Source: Bog-473 sp963838835 (lineage in GTDB: Bacteria; Actinomycetota; Acidimicrobiia; Acidimicrobiales; RAAP-2). Taken from it: 64,000 bases of DNA. The DNA lies in contig CAWITA010000006.1 in the NCBI GenBank assembly GCA_963838835.1, positions 1-64,000 on the forward strand, in the 5' to 3' direction. Shown here one piece after another: positions 16,206 through 26,048 of this stretch. The first letter of the stretch is position 1; each line of letters opens with the position of its first letter. The notes under the pieces were generated by a model that saw nothing but the letters and a program-made list of their open reading frames with translations, was not told the DNA's origin and did no database searches. The translations under genes were made by a program, and so were the position numbers.

Positions 16206-17423
16206 GTGAAGATCGAGCCCGACGCGGCGGGCATGAACGAGGCCCGCCTGGAGCGCATCACGGAGCACTTCGGTCCCCACTACGTCGATGCCGGCAAGAT
16301 CGCCGGGTGCCAGATCACGGTGGTGCGCAGCGGACACGTCGCCTACCACCGTTCGCTCGGGCTGATGGACCGTGAGCGCGGCGTCCCGATGGCCGAGGAC
16401 GCCATCTTCCGCATCTACTCCATGACCAAGCCCATCGCGTCGGTCGCCCTCATGCAGCTCTACGAGCGCGGCATGTTCCAGCTGCTCGACCCGGTCCGTC
16501 GCTACATTCCGGAATGGAGCAGCCAGAAGGTCGGCATCGTGGAGGACGACGGCTCGGTGACCCTGGTCAAACCCGAACGCCCCATGAACGTCCGTGACGT
16601 GCTGATGCACACGACCGGACTGCCCGGCGCCCTCTTTCCGGGCAACCCGATCGACGATGCCTTTGCCAAGGACCGCGCCGCGCTGGGCAGTGGGCAGACG
16701 CTCGAGAGCGTGACCGCGCTCCTGGCCGAGCACCCGCTCAAGTTCCATCCCGGGACGCACTGGAACTATGGCCTCTCGACCGACATCGTCGGCCGGCTGG
16801 TCGAGATCCTGTCGGGGCTGCCCTTCGACGAATACCTACGGCGCGAGATCTTCGCGCCGTTGGGCATGGTCGACACCGGGTTCTACGTCCCGGAGGCCGA
16901 ACACACGCGCCTGGCCGCGTGCTACGAGTACCGCCCAGCCAACTCCCCGCGCCTCATGGAGGGTCCCTTCGCCAACGGGATCCTGCACCCGCGTCCCTAC
17001 CTCTCGGGAAGCGGTGGCCTGGTCTCGACCACCCACGACTACGTAGCCTTCTGCCAGATGCTCGCCAACGGCGGCCAGCTCGATGGGCGCCGGGTCCTCG
17101 GACGCAAGACCTTGGAGCTCATGACGGTGAACCACCTGCCCGGTGGGGCCACCTTGGAGGATCTGGCGGTCGGCGGCTTCGGCGAGGCCGGCTTCGAAGG
17201 CGTCGGCTTCGGCCTGGGCTTCGCCGTCGGCCTGGGTCCCGCCGCGACGGGCATGGCGGGTTCGGGCGGTGAGTTCTATTGGGGCGGCGCGGCGAGCACG
17301 GCGTTCTGGGTCGACCCGGCCGAGGACCTGTTCGTCGTCTTCATGACCCAGCTGTTCCCGTCCATCGCCTACCCGTTCCGGGCCCAACTGCGCGCGCTCG
17401 TCTACCAGGCCATCGACGACTGA
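16206..17423 (+). CDS. beta-lactamase-fold serine hydrolase (class C / EstB type)
   Basis: 405 residues. SMTK supplies the nucleophile Ser and general-base Lys (IYSMTKPIASVALMQLYERG); HWNYGLSTDIVG supplies the Tyr-x-N-like motif. No signal peptide is seen at the GTG start (KIEPDAAGMNEARL), so the protein is probably cytoplasmic and more likely an esterase or peptidase than a drug-resistance lactamase. It overlaps the agmatinase-like gene by one base (TGATG), indicating an operon. Confidence 0.85.
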   Translation: MKIEPDAAGMNEARLERITEHFGPHYVDAGKIAGCQITVVRSGHVAYHRSLGLMDRERGVPMAEDAIFRIYSMTKPIASVALMQLYERGMFQLLDPVRRYIPEWSSQKVGIVEDDGSVTLVKPERPMNVRDVLMHTTGLPGALFPGNPIDDAFAKDRAALGSGQTLESVTALLAEHPLKFHPGTHWNYGLSTDIVGRLVEILSGLPFDEYLRREIFAPLGMVDTGFYVPEAEHTRLAACYEYRPANSPRLMEGPFANGILHPRPYLSGSGGLVSTTHDYVAFCQMLANGGQLDGRRVLGRKTLELMTVNHLPGGATLEDLAVGGFGEAGFEGVGFGLGFAVGLGPAATGMAGSGGEFYWGGAASTAFWVDPAEDLFVVFMTQLFPSIAYPFRAQLRALVYQAIDD

Positions 17424-18376
17424 TGGCCGGGGCCGAGGAGCCCGTCGGTCCCGTCGACGCCACGGTGGTCCCGCGCTTCGCCGGGATCTCCAGCTTCGCC
17501 CGGCTCCCCGCGGCCGACGAGGTGGCCCAGTGGGACATCGCCGTGGTCGGCGTCCCCTTCGACGGGGGCACGAGTTATCGGCCCGGGGCGCGCTTCGGGC
17601 CCGCGGCCGTGCGCCAGGGTTCTCGTCTGCTCCGCCCGTACAACCCCGCCCAGGGGTCGTTGCCCTTCGCGCTGGCCCAGGTGGTCGACGCAGGCGACAT
17701 CCCCTGCACGCCGTTCAGCGCGGAAGAGGCGGTGGCCCAGATCGAGGCCGGGGCCGGCGCGCTGCTCGAGCGCGGCGGGCGGCTGGTGGCGATCGGGGGC
17801 GACCACACCATCGCGCTGCCGCTGCTGCGGGCGACGGCGCGCCGCCACGGGCCTCTGGCCCTCGTCCATTTCGACGCGCACCTCGACACCTGGGATACCT
17901 ACTTCGGGCAGCGCTTCACCCACGGCACCCCGTTCCGCCGCGCCTGGGAGGAGGGCCTGCTGCGGACCGAGCGCAGCGTCCATGTCGGCTTGCGCGGCCC
18001 GCTGTACTCCGACACCGACTTGTCCGACGACGCCGGCATGGGCTTCGAGCAGATCACGACCGACGACGTCGCCACCCGCGGCGTGTCCGAGGTCGTGGAA
18101 CAGGTACTGGGGCGGGTCGGCGACGCCGCGCTCTACGTCTCGGTGGACATCGACGTTCTCGACCCCGCCCACGCACCGGGCACCGGGACGCCCGAGGCGG
18201 GCGGCCTCACCAGCCGTGAGCTGCTCGCGCTGGTGCGCGGCATGGAGCCCGCGTCCGTTGTGGGCGCCGACGTGGTGGAGGTGTCGCCCGCCTACGACCA
18301 CGCCGAGATCACCGCAGTGGCGGCCGCGCACGTGCTCTACGAGCTGATCACCCTGTTGGCGCGGCACCCGGCCTGA
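17423..18376 (+). CDS. agmatinase / ureohydrolase family protein
   Basis: 317-residue ureohydrolase with all manganese-ligand motifs: GGDHTIALPL, VHFDAHLDTWD and SVDIDVLDPAHAPGTGTPE, and a C-terminal DVVEVSPAYDHAEITA. The sequence ending fits agmatinase or guanidino-acid hydrolase better than arginase; the exact substrate (agmatine, guanidinobutyrate, guanidine) cannot be fixed. The start ATG overlaps the previous stop (TGATG). A nitrilase-fold gene follows after 139 bases, which could fit amine or agmatine catabolism, although that protein lacks its catalytic cysteine. Confidence 0.85.
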   Translation: MAGAEEPVGPVDATVVPRFAGISSFARLPAADEVAQWDIAVVGVPFDGGTSYRPGARFGPAAVRQGSRLLRPYNPAQGSLPFALAQVVDAGDIPCTPFSAEEAVAQIEAGAGALLERGGRLVAIGGDHTIALPLLRATARRHGPLALVHFDAHLDTWDTYFGQRFTHGTPFRRAWEEGLLRTERSVHVGLRGPLYSDTDLSDDAGMGFEQITTDDVATRGVSEVVEQVLGRVGDAALYVSVDIDVLDPAHAPGTGTPEAGGLTSRELLALVRGMEPASVVGADVVEVSPAYDHAEITAVAAAHVLYELITLLARHPA

Positions 18377-18515
18377 ACGCGGGCCCACCTCGCTCGAAAC
18401 GCGCCCACCTCGTTGTAACAGTGCATTCACAACCGGGAAACCATCCCTGAACGTTGCCGCCCTAGCGTTCCCGGGCACGACCGTACGAGTAAGAGCCGGT
18501 GAACCTGGTGATGAC

Positions 18516-19379
18516 GTGAAGCGGGACCTTCTGGTCGGGGTGGCCCAATGGCTGTCCGCCCCGCGACAACCGAGACAGAACCTCTCGATCGCTCTGGGCA
18601 TGATCGAGGGGGCGGCGGCACGAGGGGTCGAGGTGCTGGTCCTCCCTGAGCTGTGGTCGTGCGGCTACGACCCCGAGACGTTGGCCGAGGACGCCCGGCG
18701 TGACGCCGAACCTCGGGAGGGGCCACGTTCCCAACGCCTGGCGGACGCGGCACGCCGGCACAACCTGTTTCTCGCCGCGGGAAGCGTGCCCGAGCTCGGC
18801 GACGACGGGCAGATCCACGACACCGCCCTCGTCTTCGACCAACACGGGGGACTCTGTGCCTGGCACCGAAAGGCCCATCTGTACCGGCCCACCCTCGAGC
18901 ACACGGTGTTCGCCCCGGGCGACCGGCTCACGACGTTCGATGACCCGGTGCTCGGGAAGGTGGGGCTCGTCGTCGGGTTCGACGGTGACTTCCCCGAGGT
19001 GGCACGTGCCCTCGCGCTCCGTGGTGCCCGGCTGGTTCTGGCCCCGTCGGCCCACGAGGTCGAGGGAGCAACGGCGTGGGACCTCCTCCAGCCGGCACTG
19101 GCCTTGACCAACAGCCAATGGTGGATCCAGGCCAACCAGGCCGGTTCGCACTCGTCGTCCACGTTGCTCGGGGCGAGCAGGATCATCGCGCCGACCGGCA
19201 CCGTGGTCGTCCAGGCCACCGGCGCCGTGCCGGGTCGGGTCAGCGCGGCCGAGCTCTTGGTTCATCGGATCGACCTGCATCTCGCCTACCGGAGGGAGGG
19301 GATGTCTGCCTTGCTCGCGGACGAGCGCCGACCCCATCTGTACGCGGAACTGGTCGACCGGATCCCGGCCCGGGGGTAG
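18516..19379 (+). CDS. nitrilase-superfamily protein lacking the catalytic cysteine
   Basis: 287 residues of the carbon-nitrogen hydrolase fold. Glu (VLVLPELWSCGY) and Lys (CAWHRKAHLY) of the triad are present. At the nucleophile the family reads CYD or CFD before xxFPE, whereas here it reads VVGFDGDFPEVARAL: glycine 154 (codon GGG at 18975-18977) replaces cysteine. A Cys codon would need two base changes, so this is not one miscall. The protein is probably not an amidase; a binding or regulatory role is possible. The GTG start at 18516 has no clear ribosome site. The 139-base upstream gap has a repeated CCCACCTCG (21 bases apart). Confidence 0.78.
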   Translation: MKRDLLVGVAQWLSAPRQPRQNLSIALGMIEGAAARGVEVLVLPELWSCGYDPETLAEDARRDAEPREGPRSQRLADAARRHNLFLAAGSVPELGDDGQIHDTALVFDQHGGLCAWHRKAHLYRPTLEHTVFAPGDRLTTFDDPVLGKVGLVVGFDGDFPEVARALALRGARLVLAPSAHEVEGATAWDLLQPALALTNSQWWIQANQAGSHSSSTLLGASRIIAPTGTVVVQATGAVPGRVSAAELLVHRIDLHLAYRREGMSALLADERRPHLYAELVDRIPARG

Positions 19380-19390
19380 TGCAGCATCGT

Positions 19391-21472
19391 TCAGGGCGCC
19401 GCGGCACCGTTGGGGTCGCTGGTGCCCAGCACGATGGTGGCCAGGCCCTGCACGAGCTGCGCGTTCGAGCGCACCGAGGCGTCCGAGGAGTGGGCCTCGG
19501 CGTTCAGCGCGTTCAGCGCCAGGGTGCGGGCGGTCGGCTCACTGATCGGAGGGAGCGGGTTGCTGGCCTCCGCCAAGACCCGCGCCCGCAGGGCGGCGGA
19601 TGCCGCGCCGACGGTGACGAAGTAGCGGGTCGCCGGCCCGCTCTGCGTCGGCGAGAGCATGGTCGTCACGTAGGCGAGACGGCTCCCGTCGGGTCTTGTC
19701 ACGACATCGTCGAGCACGGCGGAGCCGCTGACCCGTACGGCACCGTGCACGGTGGAGGGGATGAAGATCTCGGTGTCGGTCTGGCGGTCGCCACGCCGAT
19801 TCGCGCCCGACGATGCCGCAACCATGGCGAAGGTGCGCGTGGCGGGATCGTAGGCATACGCGTCGAGCAGGCCGGAGGTGTCCACTGGCCACACGCGCAT
19901 CAAGAGCTGCTGCCGGCTGGCGATGAGACGGTCGTTCGGTGAAGGCGCCGCCTTGGGGTTCCCCTTGCCAGGTGTGCCGTTGGCGGTGGTCTGGTAGCTC
20001 GAGAACTGCCAGCGCGTGCACCAGCACGAGCCCGCCGTCTGGGACAGACCCTTCCAGGCCCACAGTGTGCCCCCCGTCTGGGTCGACTCCTGGGCGGCCA
20101 ACTCGTTGGAAAGGATCGCCCCGTCGGTACTCGCGGCGTCGCCGAATTCGGTGACGAAGACCGCGGCGTGCATCGCCTGCGCGTCGGCCTCGGCGGTCTG
20201 GTAGCCGAAGGTGAAGTTCGGCGGGAACCCGCCCGGCTTGGCCGGCAACCCCAAGAGGTCCTGTTCGATGGTGAACGCATAGGTATAGACGTGGGGCGCG
20301 TAGACGAGGTTGGGGTACGACGAGAAGGGGGCACTCACCTGCACGGAGAAGTCGATCAGGTTCCGGTAGGCCAGCGGCTCGAAGAAGATCTGCTGCCGGC
20401 TGACCGAGGCCAGCTGCGGGTAGGCACACGAATTCGTCAACGAGGTCGGCGCAGACGACGGGCAGGTCGGGAGTCCGTCGCGCACGCCGGTCAGCGCCTC
20501 GACGGCCCGCTTGTAGAAGGGATAGAGGTCCTGGCTGCTCGCTTGGTAGCCGTTGACGGCCGGCGGCGAGCTCAGGGTCCCGGGCTGGGGCTCGTTCATG
20601 AGCTCGTAGCCGAGGACGGCCGGGTCGTTTTGGAAGCGGCGCGCCAGAGCGGCCAGCCCTCCGATGTAGTGATCCTGCAGGCCGGTCCCTGGCGCCTGGC
20701 CCTGCGGGGTGCTCACGGTCGAGTTCTGCCAAAAGTTGTAGAAGGACGCGGACTCGGCCGGGTTGAGCTCGTCGATCCCGAAGAGCGCGCAGGCGATCTT
20801 CCCGTCGTCCTGGACGGCCCAAGCCGGGGCGCCGTCCCCACCCCCCGACGGGGTGCACCCCGACGGAGAGGCGCCTTTGGCGGCCGGCACGATGTAGCGC
20901 GAGTACTGGTCCTGATGCATGTCGAGGATCACGTAGATCCCCTGCTGGCGCGCCCACCCGACCACCTGGGCCACCCGGTTCAGGTACGTCGCCGAGTACG
21001 ACCCTGCTGAGGGTTCCAGCTGGCTCCAGTTGAGCACCAGTCGGACAACGTTAAAGCCCATTGCGCGCATCTGGGCGAAGTCGTCCCCGCTGGCCGGCGC
21101 GGTCGACTGCGCGAAGGCGGGCCGGGAGGCCTGCACCTCGCAAAGCGGCGGCTGGGGGATGAGCGGCGACGCACTGGGACAGCGTCCGGCGTAGGCCGAC
21201 GGCGACACGGGGAAGAGTGCCGGACCGCCGTTGGCGTTCGGGTATGCGACGTCCTGCATGCCGACTGCGGCCGCGCCGTGCAGCAGTACCTCACGCCCGG
21301 CCGCGTCGGCCAGATACGGGCTGCGGCCCGAGCCGCTCGGCGGTGTGGCGACGTGGAGGAAGGTGAGCGGCGGGATGAACGTGGCCTGCGGGTTCGTGGC
21401 GCCACCCGCCGCGCCCGCCAGGGGCAGGCAGAGGGCAGCGCCGGCACCGGCGGCCAGCGCCGAGCGCGACAC
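19391..21472 (-). CDS. secreted glycoside hydrolase family 5 (endoglycoceramidase-like)
   Basis: 693 residues. A hydrophobic Ala-rich leader (ALAAGAGAALCLPLAGAAGG) marks export. The GH5 barrel shows FNVVRLVLNWSQLEP, YVILDMHQDQYSRY, the acid/base Glu in LGYELMNEPQPG and the nucleophile Glu in AVFVTEFGDAAS. The DMHQD motif and general layout are those of endoglycoceramidase-type GH5, which cut glycolipids, but other beta-glycosidase activities are possible. A C-terminal beta domain of about 170 residues follows. Start: GTG at 21472. A run of arginines upstream in another frame (CGCCGCCGT, 21500-21508) suggests the true signal peptide may begin farther upstream and be hidden by another frame error. 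Confidence 0.8.
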   Translation of the reverse strand: MSRSALAAGAGAALCLPLAGAAGGATNPQATFIPPLTFLHVATPPSGSGRSPYLADAAGREVLLHGAAAVGMQDVAYPNANGGPALFPVSPSAYAGRCPSASPLIPQPPLCEVQASRPAFAQSTAPASGDDFAQMRAMGFNVVRLVLNWSQLEPSAGSYSATYLNRVAQVVGWARQQGIYVILDMHQDQYSRYIVPAAKGASPSGCTPSGGGDGAPAWAVQDDGKIACALFGIDELNPAESASFYNFWQNSTVSTPQGQAPGTGLQDHYIGGLAALARRFQNDPAVLGYELMNEPQPGTLSSPPAVNGYQASSQDLYPFYKRAVEALTGVRDGLPTCPSSAPTSLTNSCAYPQLASVSRQQIFFEPLAYRNLIDFSVQVSAPFSSYPNLVYAPHVYTYAFTIEQDLLGLPAKPGGFPPNFTFGYQTAEADAQAMHAAVFVTEFGDAASTDGAILSNELAAQESTQTGGTLWAWKGLSQTAGSCWCTRWQFSSYQTTANGTPGKGNPKAAPSPNDRLIASRQQLLMRVWPVDTSGLLDAYAYDPATRTFAMVAASSGANRRGDRQTDTEIFIPSTVHGAVRVSGSAVLDDVVTRPDGSRLAYVTTMLSPTQSGPATRYFVTVGAASAALRARVLAEASNPLPPISEPTARTLALNALNAEAHSSDASVRSNAQLVQGLATIVLGTSDPNGAAAP

Positions 21473-21560
21473 GAAGGAGGCAAGGCCGGCGGGGCACGGC
21501 GGCGCAACCTAGCGGACCGTGGAACCGGCAAGGGCGCGGGGCGTTGCTAGGGTCCGGGCC

Positions 21561-22277
21561 ATGGCTGGCAGCGAGCGCGCCGGCGGCGTCTCCCTCTATG
21601 AAGGTCTGATCTCGACTCGGGCCATCCGGCGTTACACCGACGAGTCGGTCCCCGAGGAGGTCCTGCGCGACATCCTCTTTGCCGCCACCAGGGCTCCGAG
21701 CGGGTCGAACCGCCAGCCTTTCCGCTTCATCGTTCTCACCGACGGACCGGTCGCCCGGGAGGCCAAGCGGCTGATCGGGGCAGGGGCGCGCCGCTTCTGG
21801 GCGGCGAAGCGGGAGGCCGACGGCTACGACCGGGGATCGGGCTCGGACGTCGATTCGCCCAAGGCCCGTGTGGCGCGCACCATGCAGCACTACGTCGACA
21901 CCTACGAGTCCGTTCCCGTGGTCGTCCTGGCCTGCCTGGTGCGCTACCGCGCCGCCGGCGCCACCGACGGGGCGTCGGTCTATCCCGCCTGCCAGAACCT
22001 GTTGCTGGCCGCACGCGCCCTGGGTTTCGGCGGTGTCTTGACCAATTGGCAGTTCGCCGCGGACGCCGAGCTCCGCGCGCTGCTGCACGTCCCCGACGGC
22101 GTCGAGATCATGGCGACCATCACGCTCGGGCGCCCGCAGGGACGTCACGGTCCGGTGCGCCGGCGCCCCCTTCCGGAGCTGGTCTACGGGGAGCGCTGGG
22201 GAGAGGCACCCGGCTGGGCCGTCGACCCGGCGGGAGTCGCACACACGGCGGCGGGGCCACCGGCGCGGAACCAATAG
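21561..22277 (+). CDS. nitroreductase-family flavoprotein
   Basis: 238 residues: ISTRAIRRYTDESVPEEVLRDILFAATRAPSGSNRQPFRF is the classic FMN-binding start of the NfsA/BluB-like family, followed by VYPACQNLLLAARALGFGG and a C-terminal ITLGRPQGRHGPVRRRPL. Such enzymes reduce nitro groups, quinones or enones with NAD(P)H, or fragment flavin. The ATG at 21561 lacks a ribosome site but lies close behind a TAGGGT box, so it may be leaderless. Divergent from the GH5 gene and 39 bases upstream of the amidohydrolase. Confidence 0.82.
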   Translation: MAGSERAGGVSLYEGLISTRAIRRYTDESVPEEVLRDILFAATRAPSGSNRQPFRFIVLTDGPVAREAKRLIGAGARRFWAAKREADGYDRGSGSDVDSPKARVARTMQHYVDTYESVPVVVLACLVRYRAAGATDGASVYPACQNLLLAARALGFGGVLTNWQFAADAELRALLHVPDGVEIMATITLGRPQGRHGPVRRRPLPELVYGERWGEAPGWAVDPAGVAHTAAGPPARNQ

Positions 22278-22316
22278 AGTCTGGGTGTTGCGCACGCCGC
22301 TCGCGGAAGGCTGACC

Positions 22317-23502
22317 ATGCCCAGTTCGGACTCGCCCGTCTTCGATGCCGACAACCACTACTACGAGGCGCTCGATGCCTTCACCCGCTACCTCGACCCC
22401 GCGCTCGGGCCGCGGGTGCTCGAGTGGGTCGAGATCGGTGGCCGGCGCTACCACGCCCTGGGCGGCCGCATCAGCCGGGCCGTGACCAATCCGACCTTCA
22501 ATCCGATCGCACCAGCCGGGGCACTGGCCGACTATTTCCGGGGGAACCCCCACGCCCGCCCGATGCACGAGCTCATGGGGACGCCCGAGCCGATCCGGCC
22601 CGAGTACCGCGACCGCGACGCCCGCCTCGCCACGATGGACGCGCAGGGGCTCGCCAAAGTCTGGTTGTTCCCCACCCTCGGCATGCTCTACGAGGAAGCG
22701 CTCAAGCACGACCCCGGCGCGGTCGTCCTGCTCTTCCGGGCCTTCAACCGCTGGCTCGCCGAGGACTGGGGGATGGCCTACCAGGACCGCATCTTCGCCG
22801 CCCCCTACATCTCGCTGGCTGACGTCGACGAGGCGGTGCGGGAGCTCGAGTGGGCGCTCGACCAGGACGCGCGTGGCCGTGGTGATGCGGGCGGCCGCCC
22901 CGACGACCGCAGCGGGACCGCTGTCCCCCGCGGCCGACGCGTTCGACCCCTTCTGGGCCCGCGTCAACGAGGCCGGCATCACGGTGGTCGTCCACGCCGG
23001 CGACGCCGGCCTGTCCTCCAACGGCTACGCCGCCGACGGGTTCTCTGCCTCCTTCCGAGGTGGGCCGATGCGCCTCAGTATCAAGCTGTTCAACATCGAG
23101 CGGGCGGCGCACGATTTCCTGGCCACCCTGGTCCTGGAGAAGTTGTTCGAGCGCTTCCCCAACGTGCGCATCGCGTCGGTCGAGAACGGTTCGGACTTCC
23201 TGGCCCCCCTCTTCCGCAAGCTGCGCACGACGAACCGGCGCACGCCGGGCTACTTCACCGAGGACCCGGTGCTCACCTTTCGCCGCCACCTCTGGATCAA
23301 CCCGTTCTGGGAGGACGACGTCGACGAGATCGTGGAGCTCATGGGGGACGACCGGGTGATCTTCGGCTCCGACTGGCCGCACGTGGAGGGGCTGCCCGAG
23401 CCGACCGACTGGGTGACCGAGCTCCAGAAGCTCCCGCCCGAGTCGGTGCCCAAGATCATGGGCGCCAACGTGTCCGAACTCAACGAACGGCGGCCGGTAT
23501 GA
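22317..23502 (+). CDS. amidohydrolase-2 family metal-dependent hydrolase (frameshifted)
   Basis: ACMSD-like amidohydrolase of about 394 residues. The first part has the N-terminal metal motif as VFDADNHYYEALDAFTRYLD and runs in one frame to ELEWALDQ. After a break near 22865-22872 the second part follows in another frame: VAVVMRAAAPTTA, ITVVVHAGD (metal His), FPNVRIASVENGSDFLAPL and GDDRVIFGSDWPHVEG (metal Asp). Neither half alone is a full domain. Such enzymes decarboxylate or hydrolyse aromatic and other ring-cleavage products. The stop overlaps the start of zwf (ATGA). Confidence 0.8.
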
Positions 23503-24970
23503 CCGAGACCGACGACCAGGGCGGGACGCAGATCTCGGCGGCGTCCACGTCCCAGATCGAGCCGCACGTGATCGTCATCTTCGGGGCGACGGGCGACCTG
23601 GCAGCGCGCAAACTGTTGCCGGGGTTGCTCCATCTCTCCATGACCGGGATGATGCCCGAGTACCGGGTGGTCGGAAGCTCGACGAGCGACCTGAGCGACG
23701 AGGACTTCCGCCACCTCGCCCGGCACGCCTGCGACCAGTACGCCACAGGGAAGATCTCGCTCCTGCAGTGGGCCAACTTCGAGAACCGATTGACCTTCTG
23801 CTCCACCAGCGCTGGGCCGGAGGCCGTGGCCGAGGCCGTGCACAAGGCCGAGGACGCCATAGGCGGAGAACCACGCCGGCTGCACTATCTCAGCATCCCG
23901 CCGGGGGCGGACCGCTCCGTCATCCAGCTGCTGGCCGACGCCAAGCTGGTCGAGCGGTCCCGGGTGATCATGGAGAAGCCGTTCGGGACTGACCTGGCGA
24001 GCGCCGTCGCACTCAATGACATGTTGCACCAGTACTTCGACGAGGCGCAGATCTTCCGCATCGACCACTTCCTGGGGAAGGAGGCGACGCAGAACATCCT
24101 GGCCTTCCGCTTCGCCAACGGCCTCTTCGAACCCATCTGGAACCGGGACCACATCGACAGCGTGCAGATCGACGTGCCCGAGACACTCGGGGTCGACGAC
24201 CGGGTCGCTTTCTACGAGGCGACCGGCGCCTTCAAAGACATGGTGGTCACCCACCTCTTTCAGATCCTGGGCTTCATGGCGATGGAACCGCCCACGGAGC
24301 TCTCCGCTGGTCCCATCAACGAGGAGAAGAACAAGGTCTTTCGCTCCATGCGCTTTCTCGACCCGTCCCAGGTCGTCCGCGGCCAGTACGACGGCTACCG
24401 GGACATCCCGGGCGTGGCCCCGGACTCGGACACGGAGACCTTCGTGGCCCTGCGCTGCGAGATCGACAACTGGCGCTGGGCGGGCGTGCCCTTCTTCCTG
24501 CGGACCGGCAAGCAGCTCGGCGGCGGCGAACGCATCATCTCCATCGCCTTCCGCGCGCCCCGAAGTCGATGTTCCCCGGCGACTCGGGCGTGGGCACCCA
24601 GGGCCCCGACCACCTCACCTTCGACCTCGCCGACTCCTCGAAACTGTCGCTGTCCTTCTACGGGAAGAGACCGGGACCGGGCATGAAGCTCGAGAAGCTC
24701 AGCCTGCAGTTCGCGCTGCACGAGACCGGGCAGGACGCCGACATCCTCGAGGCCTACGAACGCTTGATCCACGACGCCATGGTCGGAGACCACACGCTGT
24801 TCAACACGGCCGAGGGTATCGAGCGCCTGTGGGAGATCTCGGAGCCGCTGCTCGAGAACCCGCCCCCGGTGCAGTCCTACGCCAAGGGGAGCTGGGGGCC
24901 GCCGGCCATCAACGACCTCATCGCGCCGCGTAACTGGCGCCTGCCCTTCGAGCGCCGCTGGCGCGGGTAG
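23499..24970 (+). CDS. zwf: glucose-6-phosphate dehydrogenase (one frameshift)
   Basis: First enzyme of the oxidative pentose phosphate path, about 490 residues. It has the Rossmann motif VIFGATGDLAARKLLPGL, KPFGTDLASA, the active-site RIDHFLGKEATQN and NWRWAGVPFFLRTGKQL. Near 24560-24563 the frame breaks (IAFRAP, then KSMFPGDSGVGTQGPDH in the next frame) and the C-terminal part to 24970 is in the second frame. Once repaired the protein has full length. The ATG at 23499 overlaps the amidohydrolase stop. In this family it could also be an F420- or NADP-using relative, but the motifs are those of the common NADP enzyme. Confidence 0.88.
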
Positions 24971-25002
24971 CCGCCGTCCATCGGACCTGACCCGGGCCGG
25001 CC

Positions 25003-25971
25003 TCAGGGGACGAGCAGGACGCGGCCGAAGGCCTGTCGGCTCTCGATGTAGGCGTGTGCCCCGGCCGCATCCGACAAGGGGAAGATGCGGTCGATGACCA
25101 CCTTGAGCTCACCGCGAGCGATGGCGTCGAGATGCCCGGCGATCATGGCGTGGGCCCGCGGAAAGAGCAGCAGCTCCGCGCCGAGGAAGTAGCCCGAGAG
25201 CGTCTGGTTGTTGGGCCGCATGCCCGAGATGTCGAGGTGCTCGGCCCGCGTTCTCCCCGCGTCGCCCACCGAGACACAACGGCCCCGATAGGCGAGGACG
25301 TTGATGCTCCCCTGCAGGGTCACCCCGCCCACCGAGTCGACCACGACGTCGATGCCGCGGCCATCGGTCAACCGGCGCGCTTCGGCCACGAAGTCGTGCG
25401 AGGCGTAGTTGATGCCCTCGTCGAGGCCCAGTGCTCGCAGCCGCTCGAGGCGCTCGTCGCTCGAGCCGGTGGCGAAGACCCTGGCACCGGCCCGCTTCGC
25501 CATCTGGATGGCCGCGATGCCGACCCCGCCCGCCCCGGCGTGGATCAGCGCGGTCTCCCCCGCCTGCAGGTGGCCGAATTCGAAGAGACAGTCGTCGGCC
25601 GTGCCGAAGGGGACCGGGACACAGGCCGCCTCGTCGGTCGACACGCCCTCGGGGATCTTCCAGGCGAACGCCTCGGGCACCACCCGGCGTTCCGCGTGCG
25701 ATCCGTCGACGCCAACAGTGACGGCGCGGTCCCCGATCGCGAAGCCGCGCACGTCGGCACCCACCTCGGCCACCGTGCCGGCGCACTGGTAGCCCACCAC
25801 GTGCGGCACCCGAGTCAGATCACCGCCCAGCCGGTTGAGGGTGTCGCCCCCTTCGATGCTGACCGCCTCGACGTCGACCAGGATGTCGCCGGGCCCCGGT
25901 ACCGGGTCGGGCACATCCTCGTAGCGGAACACCTCGGGTGTTCCCGTCTCGTAGTACACCGCCGCCTTCAT
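25003..25971 (-). CDS. zinc-free quinone oxidoreductase (MDR family)
   Basis: 322-residue medium-chain reductase of the quinone-oxidoreductase type: AAVYYETGTPEVFRYEDVPDP, GYQCAGTVAEVGADVRGFAIGDRV-like start, nucleotide-binding AGAGGVGIAAIQMAKRAGA, and no cysteine cluster for structural zinc. Reduces quinones or enones with NADPH. Converges on zwf and is divergent from the SDR at 26049 (77 bases between starts). Confidence 0.88.
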   Translation of the reverse strand: MKAAVYYETGTPEVFRYEDVPDPVPGPGDILVDVEAVSIEGGDTLNRLGGDLTRVPHVVGYQCAGTVAEVGADVRGFAIGDRAVTVGVDGSHAERRVVPEAFAWKIPEGVSTDEAACVPVPFGTADDCLFEFGHLQAGETALIHAGAGGVGIAAIQMAKRAGARVFATGSSDERLERLRALGLDEGINYASHDFVAEARRLTDGRGIDVVVDSVGGVTLQGSINVLAYRGRCVSVGDAGRTRAEHLDISGMRPNNQTLSGYFLGAELLLFPRAHAMIAGHLDAIARGELKVVIDRIFPLSDAAGAHAYIESRQAFGRVLLVP

Positions 25972-26048
25972 GACCGGACATACTCTCGCATGCGGAGGCG
26001 CCGTGCCGGGCGGGACCGCGCGGGCCGGGTGGGCGCGAAGGGAGGCGC

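Noticed and set aside
22317..24686. Apparent natural fusion of an amidohydrolase to glucose-6-phosphate dehydrogenase
   Set aside because: The middle part is meaningless in that frame while the true amidohydrolase C-terminus is found in another frame; a frame error at about 22868 creates the fusion.
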